5,300 nucleotides of DNA from Oscillospiraceae bacterium (GTDB lineage: Bacteria > Bacillota > Clostridia > Oscillospirales > Oscillospiraceae): positions 1-5,300 of the forward strand of contig JAKSQI010000111.1 in NCBI GenBank assembly GCA_024404215.1, in the 5' to 3' direction. Below are positions 1 through 5,300 of this stretch, piece after piece; the first letter of the stretch is position 1; each line of letters opens with the position of its first letter. The notes beneath the pieces were generated by a model, which did not search any database, was not told the DNA's origin, and saw only the letters and a list, made by a program, of their open reading frames with translations. A program made the position numbers and the translations under genes.

Positions 1-1681
1 CGGCATTTATGTTAGGCTCCATGCCAACCAGGGTGGGGACGCAGCCCTTTTTCACCAGCCCGTAGGCGCATTCCCAGCCGATGGAGCCGGCACCGATGAT
101 AACGGTGTGCTTGCCGGGCTCAACCTTACCCTCATCAGCCTCCGGGGCCCAGTGAACATGGGGGAGGTCTATACCGGGTACGGGCGGGAAGGCGGGGGTA
201 GCGCCGCAGGCGATAATCAGGCCATCGTAATTCTCTGCATCCAAAAGCTCCGGTGTTGCCAGGGTGTTAAGCCGGATGTTAAGAGCAGAGTTCTCGGCAC
301 GGCGCACGATATAATCCAAATAGGCCTTTAAATCCTGCTTGAGGGGCTGAATGCCGCAGGCATGGTTTAGGGTGCCGCCCAAACGATTGCCGGCTTCGTA
401 GAGGGTTACCTTATGTCCGCGTTCCAGAAGAGTATTGGCGGCTTCCAATCCAGCGGGACCGCCGCCGACAACAGCAATGCGGCGAGATTCCTCGGCCTTG
501 GGCAGCTTTCCAAGGGTGAACTCAGACTGCCGCCCCAGCAGGGGATTTACAGCGCACTGAGTGCTGCTGTGAACCACTAAACGGGAGGAGCAGAAGGCAC
601 AGCGTAGGCAAGGGCGTACCCCGTCTCTTTTTCCCAAAGCATACTTACGGGGCATTTCAGGATCTGCATAGAAGGGGCGGGTCATGCAGATGATATCAGC
701 CAGACCTTCGGAGAGAATACGCTCCGCGTTATCAATATTCTTAATACCGGCAACAGCGGATACCTTGACAGAATCCGGCAGGAGCTTTCGTACCTCGCCG
801 GCATAGGCAACATTAGCCATTTGAGGATCGGCGTAGGAGCTCATCCAGTAGTGCATCAGGTCAAACTTGCCGCGAATACCGGCCGAGACATTTACAATGT
901 CTATTTTATCAGCCAGCATCAGCAGGTATTCTTTAGTCTCATCAAAGTGCATGCCGCCTTCAATCATCTCATCGGCAGATACACGGAAATCAATGACAAA
1001 GTTTTCACCGCAGGCCTTACGGATGCCGTCCAGAACCTCTATGGCAAAGCGGGCACGGTTTTCCAAACTGCCGCCGTACTCGTCCTTTCTTTTGTTAAAG
1101 TAGGGAGAGGAGAACTGACCGATTAAATTGGCATGGCCACCGTGAACCAAAACCCGTTTAAAGCCGGCCTGCTGGCAGCGGACAGCGGCCTGCACGTACT
1201 TCTGGACGGTCTGTTTCACATGCTCTGTACTCATTTCCTCTGCCCAGACCGGCTGACGACCGGCAGCAGCAGCACGAACCAGCTCAAAATCTGAGACGCA
1301 GGGGCTGGCGGATACCATGGGGCGCTTAATGTATTCGTAGGTGGCATCACAGCCGGTATGGTTCAGTTCCATGGAAGGCTCGCAGCCAAACTGCCGGCAC
1401 ATGTCGGTGAATTTAGTCAGTGGATTGATGGTGTCATCTACATCCAAACGAATCTGGCGCTCCTCATCGTGGGCCTCGTCCCAGTCAATCAGAGCATTGC
1501 CAATAGTAATAGTGGAAACGCCGCCTTTGGCAATGGGACGGAAAAAATTGACATAATCTACAGTCATAAAACCGTTGTGGTCTGCCAAACCGGGGGAAGA
1601 GGGTGTCATGACCAGACGATTTTTAAATTCTACACCCCGTATGGTAATGGGGCTGAAGGTTAGGGGATAGAGCTGTTTCAT
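1..1681 (-). CDS. NADH:flavin oxidoreductase, Old Yellow Enzyme / enoate reductase-2,4-dienoyl-CoA reductase family (3' end cut by window)
   Basis: The first 560 codons are visible without a stop; the gene runs off the left edge. FadH, BaiCD/BaiH and enoate reductases are about 640-680 residues, so roughly the last 100 are missing. Residues 1-350 form an OYE-type FMN barrel: the N-terminus is MKQLYPLTFSPITIRGVEFK, followed by HGGHANLIGQFSSP at 180-193, DEYGGSLENR at 200-209, RVSADE at 233-238, VAGIKN at 310-315 and MTRPFYADP at 333-341. Cys358, 361, 364 and 376 (CX2CX2CX11C) should bind a 4Fe-4S cluster. GGGPAG at 406-411 with Glu429 is the FAD Rossmann site, and GAGSIG at 530-535 begins the NAD(P)H-binding fold. 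Family members pass hydride from NAD(P)H through FAD, 4Fe-4S and FMN to an activated C=C bond. Oddities: Asn185 replaces the usual catalytic Tyr, Glu105 the FMN-contacting Gln, and Cys111 the usual Arg. The start is set by AGGAGG six bases upstream. Rarer codons (TTA, CTA, TCA) are used here but almost not at all in acsB. The substrate is not known, so no symbol is given. It is probably cytoplasmic, as no signal peptide is visible. Confidence 0.93.
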   Translation of the reverse strand, partial: MKQLYPLTFSPITIRGVEFKNRLVMTPSSPGLADHNGFMTVDYVNFFRPIAKGGVSTITIGNALIDWDEAHDEERQIRLDVDDTINPLTKFTDMCRQFGCEPSMELNHTGCDATYEYIKRPMVSASPCVSDFELVRAAAAGRQPVWAEEMSTEHVKQTVQKYVQAAVRCQQAGFKRVLVHGGHANLIGQFSSPYFNKRKDEYGGSLENRARFAIEVLDGIRKACGENFVIDFRVSADEMIEGGMHFDETKEYLLMLADKIDIVNVSAGIRGKFDLMHYWMSSYADPQMANVAYAGEVRKLLPDSVKVSAVAGIKNIDNAERILSEGLADIICMTRPFYADPEMPRKYALGKRDGVRPCLRCAFCSSRLVVHSSTQCAVNPLLGRQSEFTLGKLPKAEESRRIAVVGGGPAGLEAANTLLERGHKVTLYEAGNRLGGTLNHACGIQPLKQDLKAYLDYIVRRAENSALNIRLNTLATPELLDAENYDGLIIACGATPAFPPVPGIDLPHVHWAPEADEGKVEPGKHTVIIGAGSIGWECAYGLVKKGCVPTLVGMEPNINA

Positions 1682-1687
1682 GGAAAT

Positions 1688-1693
1688 CCTCCT
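1688..1693 (-). promoter_or_regulatory. Ribosome binding site of the flavin oxidoreductase gene
   Basis: A perfect AGGAGG (minus strand) sits six bases before the ATG at 1681. It fixes the start of the oxidoreductase reading frame and implies efficient translation. Confidence 0.9.
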
Positions 1694-1712
1694 GTACAAT
1701 AATCTTTCTGCT

Positions 1713-1741
1713 ATTATAGTAAAGCACGGTGCCCGGGTCAA
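1713..1741 (-). promoter_or_regulatory. Sigma-A/sigma-70 type promoter for the flavin oxidoreductase gene
   Basis: On the minus strand, TTGACC (1741-1736) is followed by exactly 17 bases and then a consensus TATAAT (1718-1713). Transcription should start near 1706, giving a leader of about 25 bases that contains the AGGAGG. The -35 box lies just beyond the terminator of the preceding acs operon, so the flavoenzyme has its own transcription unit. The spacer carries a small palindrome, GCACGGTGC (1724-1732), which could be an operator, but this is unproven. Confidence 0.85.
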
Positions 1742-1760
1742 GGGCATACAGCAATAGAAA

Positions 1761-1788
1761 ACCCCCGCGGTCAAATGACCGCGGGGGT
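1761..1788 (-). terminator. Intrinsic terminator of the acsA-cooC-acsB operon
   Basis: The arms 1761-1772 and 1777-1788 are perfect inverted repeats of 12 bp (ACCCCCGCGGTC type) around the four-base loop AAAT. Read on the minus strand, the hairpin is followed by TTTCTATT, and together with the closing T of the stem this makes a short U-rich tract. It lies 30 bases after the acsB stop codon. On the plus strand the following bases (AGATTTAAG) are a poorer U-tract, so the minus-strand direction is preferred. Confidence 0.88.
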
Positions 1789-1818
1789 AGATTTAAGCAA
1801 TAGCCTAAGCCAAAAGAC

Positions 1819-3957
1819 TTACAGCAGGGGCTCCATGCCCAGTACGGGGTGACCGGCGTTGGTCAGGAACTCCAGCAGCTGCTCGGGATCCTCAGTGATG
1901 GTTTCATCGGCAATCATGTCGGTGAAGTTATCAATGCCGTACAGCTCCTTGGCAGTAGCATCCAGCTTGTTGCGCAGCTGCTCCTTCAGAGCCTTGGGCA
2001 GCCATACAACACGACCCATGCCGCCTTCAGCCTTCAGGAACTTCTTGGAGGCGATGAAGTGCTTACCATGGCCCATGTAACCGGGAGTCTGAACACCACC
2101 ACCGGTCATGGAGGCCATCTCGGAGAAGGTCATGCCCAGAGGAGTCATACCGATGTGCTCACGGTTAACGATAACGAAACCATTGGAGAAGGGCTCAATA
2201 CCGCAGATGCATTCGAAGCAACCGCAGGAGGTCATGGGGTCTTCCAGAATGGAGTACAGAGTAACGGACTCCAGAGCACCGTGAGAGTACTGCTGAACGG
2301 CCTCGTTAACATCCTCATAACGGCCAACACGCTCGTCAATCATGCGCTCCTTGGTTACAATCTGGCAAGGACCGGTGGGATCCAGCTCGTTGGTAGCCTT
2401 GGCATCCAGCCAGGATACGGCGCCGCAGAGGCCCAGACGCTCGGGGGTAACGATGCAGACGTGGCTGGGAGAGAAGGCCTGGCACAGAATGCAGGTGTAG
2501 AATACTTCTACGCTCTCGTCAGTCAGGGTAGCCAGACGGGCATCACGCTTGTCGAAGACAACGTTAGCCATAGCGCGCTGCTCCTTGCACATGGCAGGAT
2601 CGGTGTAGATCTTAACCTGGCACTTGTCAACAACGGTACCATACTCGCTCTTAACCTGAGCGTAGAGGATTTCACCGATGTGCTTGGCGCGGAAGCCGGT
2701 AGCAAAAGCGGTGTTGCTGACACGGATACGAATCATGTCACGCTGACCGGTATGCATGATACCTTCAGCACGGTTAACGAAGTCGTGGAACTTACGCTCG
2801 AATACGGGCTCGAAGTCGCTCTGGATGTTCTTACCGGCAACCTCAACCACAACAGCCAGGTTCATCTTGGAGCCGGGCTCGATTTCGTCAATGTCAGGAC
2901 CAAAGAGCTCAATCTTGTGATCCTCAACCTCGGTCAGCTCCTTGGTCTGAACCAGCTCCAGGCAGTCCAGACGAGAACCGTCGATGTCAACATGGGTATC
3001 CTTCTTACGGATGATTTCGCCTTCGAAGGCGGAGGAGTAAGCAACGGGGATATCAATGTTGGTAATCTTCAGCTTGATATCGCGAGCTTCCAGAGAGGTT
3101 TCAATCCAGTCGCCGATGTCTTCGTTCAGAATCAGGGACTTGGGAACTCTCCAGTCGGTGTGAACCATATCGTTGCTGATTACGGGGAAGCCCAGAGCGA
3201 TAGCGCCGGCGCCGCAGCCAACGGTGATGTCAGCAACAGGAGCAAAGGCGTTAACGAAAGCGCGGATACGGTTGAAGGTGTAATCCATGAAGCCGTCCCA
3301 ATCGCCGGGCTGGATAGCACCGAAAATCATGGCAGCACGAACTACCAGAGAGATAACATGGCCAACAGACCAGATATCCTTACCAACAGGAACAACACGA
3401 ACCTTAAAGTCGTTGGAGAAGTCAAAGCCGGCACGTACAGCCTGGTCGATGATGCCACCAATCAGGAATACGAAAATACCTCTGGACTGATAGCCCTTAA
3501 TCAGAGCCATGGCCTCTTCGTCAGAGTGAGCTTCGTCAATGATAACTACGAAGCCGGGGATATCGCCGGTAACCAGAGGAACACCCAGCTCACGAACTTC
3601 GGCGTCGGTCAGGTGACCGTGATATACGGTGCCTTCATAGGGGGTAGCGGTCTTGGCATACTTACAGGCTTCAATAACCTCAGCAGCCATGGCGGTGGCA
3701 ACGCCGGACTTGAAGACGTTGGTCAGGTTCATTTCGGTGCCAACCATGCTCTTGATGTGCTCAAAAGCATCCTTCAAATCGCCCAGAGTGGCAACCTTCT
3801 TGCCGGCATAAGCCATAGAACAAGCGCAGTTGTAAGCGGTATCGGGCTCTACCATAGGAGCATCAACGCCAAGCTCAGCGATAACAGCGTCCAGATCGGT
3901 CTGAGCCTTGGCGAGCATTTCGCCGGTGCCGCGCAGCGCGGTATCAAATAATCCCAT
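1819..3957 (-). CDS. acsB: Acetyl-CoA synthase (CO dehydrogenase/acetyl-CoA synthase, ACS subunit), complete
   Basis: This cytoplasmic enzyme joins CO, a methyl group from the corrinoid iron-sulfur protein and CoA to make acetyl-CoA, the last step of the Wood-Ljungdahl pathway. It has 712 residues, and the bacterial three-domain form is about 710-730. By alignment from memory to the Moorella enzyme, domain 1 (CODH contact and CO tunnel) spans about 1-295, domain 2 (which contains the HTGQR motif) about 296-461, and domain 3 (A-cluster) about 462-712. Cys489, 492, 501 and 511 should hold the 4Fe-4S cluster. Cys492, 578 and 580 should bridge the proximal nickel, and Cys578-Gly579-Cys580 the distal nickel. 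Spacing is identical to Moorella Cys506/509/518/528/595/597 with a constant offset of 17. Phe495 matches the conserved Phe512 beside the proximal metal. The archaeal homologue CdhC lacks domain 1, so this is the bacterial type. The ATG at 3957 is firm because an in-frame TAA lies two codons upstream. It follows cooC by 26 bases and ends just before a terminator. Strong codon bias suggests high expression. Confidence 0.98.
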   Translation of the reverse strand: MGLFDTALRGTGEMLAKAQTDLDAVIAELGVDAPMVEPDTAYNCACSMAYAGKKVATLGDLKDAFEHIKSMVGTEMNLTNVFKSGVATAMAAEVIEACKYAKTATPYEGTVYHGHLTDAEVRELGVPLVTGDIPGFVVIIDEAHSDEEAMALIKGYQSRGIFVFLIGGIIDQAVRAGFDFSNDFKVRVVPVGKDIWSVGHVISLVVRAAMIFGAIQPGDWDGFMDYTFNRIRAFVNAFAPVADITVGCGAGAIALGFPVISNDMVHTDWRVPKSLILNEDIGDWIETSLEARDIKLKITNIDIPVAYSSAFEGEIIRKKDTHVDIDGSRLDCLELVQTKELTEVEDHKIELFGPDIDEIEPGSKMNLAVVVEVAGKNIQSDFEPVFERKFHDFVNRAEGIMHTGQRDMIRIRVSNTAFATGFRAKHIGEILYAQVKSEYGTVVDKCQVKIYTDPAMCKEQRAMANVVFDKRDARLATLTDESVEVFYTCILCQAFSPSHVCIVTPERLGLCGAVSWLDAKATNELDPTGPCQIVTKERMIDERVGRYEDVNEAVQQYSHGALESVTLYSILEDPMTSCGCFECICGIEPFSNGFVIVNREHIGMTPLGMTFSEMASMTGGGVQTPGYMGHGKHFIASKKFLKAEGGMGRVVWLPKALKEQLRNKLDATAKELYGIDNFTDMIADETITEDPEQLLEFLTNAGHPVLGMEPLL

Positions 3958-3965
3958 TCGTTATT

Positions 3966-3976
3966 TCCATTCCTTT
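3966..3976 (-). promoter_or_regulatory. Probable, poorly spaced ribosome binding site of acsB
   Basis: The minus strand reads AAAGGAATGGAAATAACGA before the acsB ATG. The better Shine-Dalgarno match, AAAGGA, ends 13 bases from the start, which is long. A weaker GGA ends eight bases away. No other in-frame start is possible because TAA lies immediately upstream. Translation may rely partly on coupling to cooC, whose stop codon is 26 bases away. Confidence 0.5.
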
Positions 3977-3983
3977 CAAGAAT

Positions 3984-4751
3984 TTATTTCATTTGGTCCA
4001 TTCGATTTTTAATGGCCCGGATTTCTTCCACAGCAGTGGGACTCACATCATAGGGTGAGATACCGCTGCGGTCAGCTTCAATTACATCGGCGTTGTAGCT
4101 GATATAGCCCAAAATGGCTTCGGGGGGAATTTTGCTTTCAAGATATTTCTTGTCATCCTCGTTCCGCACCTTGTTGCCAACTACATTGACCTTATATACA
4201 CCGATATCCGCCGCAAGCTGCTTAACCTTTTCATAGGTCTGAATGCTGCGGGCGCCGGGTTCTACTACAACAATGAACTGATCCATGCAGCTGGCAGTAC
4301 CCCGGCCCAAATGCTCCAGGCCGGCTTCCATATCCATAATGACCACGTCATCCTTGCGGAAGGCCAGAGAGGACAGGATTGCCTTAAGCATAACATGCTC
4401 GGGGCAGACACAGCCGCTGCCGCCGGTTTCCACTGTGCCCATGACCAGAAGCTTAACACCGTTAATCTCCTTGGCGTAGGTATCGGGAATATCGGAAACC
4501 TGAGGGTTCAGCTTGTAAAAGGTGTTGTCGGCATTTACACCGGTTCTCTCTTCTATGAGAGTGCGCATCTTGGAGATGGGAACGATGGCATTTACTTCTT
4601 CTTCCGTAAAGCCAAGGGCCAGACCAAGGTTGGCGTCCGGGTCTACATCAGCACAGAGTACTGTACGGCCTTCTGCGGCGTACAATCTGGCCAGGGTAGA
4701 GGACAGGGTAGTTTTGCCAACACCGCCTTTTCCGGTAATTGCTACTTTCAT
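3984..4751 (-). CDS. cooC: CooC/AcsF-type nickel-insertion ATPase for CODH/ACS maturation
   Basis: This is a 255-residue soluble P-loop ATPase of the SIMIBI/MinD group, which uses ATP-dependent dimerisation to help insert nickel into CODH (CooC) or ACS (AcsF). Residues 7-15 (GKGGVGKTT) are the deviant Walker A with signature Lys8. DVDPDAN at 35-41 is the switch I region. MDMEAGLEHLGRG at 139-151 is the Walker B/switch II region typical of CooC. The paired cysteines Cys114 and Cys116 in GCVCPEH form the CXC motif that binds the metal at the dimer interface in characterised CooC. The length matches the family (about 250-260). The ATG at 4751 has GAGGA seven bases upstream. It starts 21 bases after acsA and ends 26 bases before acsB, so all three are probably co-transcribed. 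Sequence alone does not tell whether it serves CODH, ACS or both. Confidence 0.95.
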   Translation of the reverse strand: MKVAITGKGGVGKTTLSSTLARLYAAEGRTVLCADVDPDANLGLALGFTEEEVNAIVPISKMRTLIEERTGVNADNTFYKLNPQVSDIPDTYAKEINGVKLLVMGTVETGGSGCVCPEHVMLKAILSSLAFRKDDVVIMDMEAGLEHLGRGTASCMDQFIVVVEPGARSIQTYEKVKQLAADIGVYKVNVVGNKVRNEDDKKYLESKIPPEAILGYISYNADVIEADRSGISPYDVSPTAVEEIRAIKNRMDQMK

Positions 4752-4758
4752 TCAGAAA

Positions 4759-4763
4759 TCCTC
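4759..4763 (-). promoter_or_regulatory. Ribosome binding site of cooC
   Basis: GAGGA on the minus strand ends seven bases before the cooC ATG, inside the 21-base gap after acsA. It supports ATG 4751 as the start. Confidence 0.8.
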
Positions 4764-4772
4764 AAACAAAAA

Positions 4773-5300
4773 TCAGATGCCCAGAGCAGCGCGCTTGCGC
4801 TCGATGGTGGCAATCATCTTGTCAGCCAGGCTGTCGAGGTCAGTATCAACAACGAACTTAGCCTCTACCCAGTCTTCAATCTTGCCCTGCAGCAGGCCAA
4901 CAACCTCGCTGGAGCCCTTGGTGTAGGGGTCAACGCCCAGGAAGGTTTCAATACCGGTAGATACAACGTAGTTACCGATGGAAACAGCCTTCTCGGACAT
5001 CCACTCGGGAGCGCAGCCGGCCAGGATCATCATACGGGAAATATCAACGCAGGAGCCCATGTGCAGTACGGGAGGTATACCAACCAGCTTGCAAACACGC
5101 TTCAGACCTTCACCGCAGTACTTGGCAGCGTCCTTATCCAGCAGACCGGCCTTGGCGGCAGCCTGAGCGGAGCAACCGGATACGATAACGATGATGTCGT
5201 TCTCCAGCATCTTCTTCATCAGCTCAACATGAGCGTAGTCGGGACGAACCTTGGGGTTGTTGCAGCCAACCATGGCAACAGCACCGCGGAGTACACCGGA
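4773..5300 (-). CDS. acsA: Ni-Fe-S carbon monoxide dehydrogenase catalytic subunit, C-terminal part (5' end outside window)
   Basis: The frame is open to the right edge, giving the last 175 codons plus stop of a protein usually about 630-670 residues long. The methionine at 5273 is internal: the frame continues upstream as SGVLRGAVA. The enzyme interconverts CO2 and CO and, with AcsB, channels CO to acetyl-CoA synthesis. Three C-cluster cysteines are present: GCNNPK (Cys codon 5264-5262), VSGCSAQ (5174-5172) and HMGSCVDISR (5051-5049). These match Cys446, Cys476 and Cys526 of Carboxydothermus CODH-II. The catalytic lysine (Lys563 there) is the K of WMSEKAVSIG at 4988-4986. The N-terminal B/D-cluster cysteines and the C-cluster His and other Cys ligands lie outside the window. 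cooC and acsB follow directly, so this is the ACS-associated form (acsA) rather than a stand-alone cooS, although the two names are used interchangeably. Confidence 0.97.
   Translation of the reverse strand, partial: SGVLRGAVAMVGCNNPKVRPDYAHVELMKKMLENDIIVIVSGCSAQAAAKAGLLDKDAAKYCGEGLKRVCKLVGIPPVLHMGSCVDISRMMILAGCAPEWMSEKAVSIGNYVVSTGIETFLGVDPYTKGSSEVVGLLQGKIEDWVEAKFVVDTDLDSLADKMIATIERKRAALGI

Noticed and set aside
821..1663. Several plus-strand frames of 70-100 codons opposite the flavoenzyme gene
   Set aside because: The minus strand carries a continuous, motif-rich reading frame here. These are its shadows.
1750..1803. 8-bp direct repeat AGCAATAG at 1750-1757 and 1796-1803 flanking the terminator hairpin, as a possible target-site duplication
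   Set aside because: An 8-bp match in about 130 bases of non-coding DNA is not very unlikely. The enclosed 38 bases are only the hairpin and its flanks, with no mobile-element sequence.
1849..3951. Long plus-strand reading frame of 700 codons as a real gene
   Set aside because: It lies exactly opposite acsB, whose identity is certain from the A-cluster motifs. The predicted product has no recognisable domain, and the frame starts with GTG inside acsB. Codon bias explains the openness.
3944..3970. Eight-codon minus-strand leader ORF (ATG GAA ATA ACG ...) overlapping the acsB start in another frame
   Set aside because: The only Shine-Dalgarno-like sequence abuts its ATG directly, leaving no workable spacing, and an ORF this short arises easily by chance.
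4522..4926. Plus-strand frame of 134 codons spanning the acsA-cooC junction
   Set aside because: It is antisense to two well-identified genes, Ser/Arg/Pro-rich in the manner of shadow frames, and has no recognisable domain.
5271..5273. ATG at 5273 as the true start of the CODH gene
   Set aside because: The frame continues upstream to the window edge with a family-like sequence, and a start here would remove most of the enzyme.

Overview
The window reads as a piece of the carbonyl branch of the Wood-Ljungdahl (reductive acetyl-CoA) pathway from an anaerobic, probably acetogenic bacterium. A Bacillota/Clostridia host is the best guess. The reasons are the full-length bacterial-type acetyl-CoA synthase, the strong AGGAGG/GAGGA ribosome binding sites, a near-consensus sigma-A promoter, and a clostridial-style flavin enoate-reductase homologue. 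Base composition is moderate, slightly above half G+C by eye. The species cannot be named from this sequence alone. All supported genes lie on the minus strand, so transcription runs from high to low coordinates.

Layout in transcription order. (1) 5300-4773: the last 175 codons of the Ni-Fe-S carbon monoxide dehydrogenase catalytic subunit (acsA/cooS). (2) 4751-3984: cooC, a P-loop ATPase of the nickel-insertion family. (3) 3957-1819: acsB, the complete 712-residue acetyl-CoA synthase. Gaps of 21 and 26 bases with no terminator between them suggest one operon. (4) 1788-1761: a 12-bp GC-rich hairpin followed by a short U-rich run closes the operon. (5) 1741-1713: a TTGACC-N17-TATAAT promoter starts a separate unit. 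(6) 1681 to the left edge: the first 560 codons of an Old Yellow Enzyme-type oxidoreductase with FMN, 4Fe-4S and FAD/NAD(P) modules.

How they work together: AcsA reduces CO2 to CO at its C-cluster. CooC uses ATP hydrolysis to help load nickel into CODH and/or ACS. AcsB condenses CO, a methyl group from the corrinoid iron-sulfur protein and CoA into acetyl-CoA at its A-cluster. The corrinoid protein and methyltransferase genes (acsC, acsD, acsE) are not in the window. The flavoenzyme's substrate is unknown. It sits next to the acs operon but has its own promoter.

The core cluster is known biology. The least ordinary points are non-canonical residues in the flavoenzyme active site, two extra cysteines beside the A-cluster ligands, and the complete absence of TTA, CTA and TCA codons from acsB after codon 3, which leaves a roughly 2.1-kb open antisense frame. 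No RNA genes, CRISPR arrays or mobile elements were seen. The only non-coding stretch of note is the 137 bases between acsB and the flavoenzyme gene, and it is described below.
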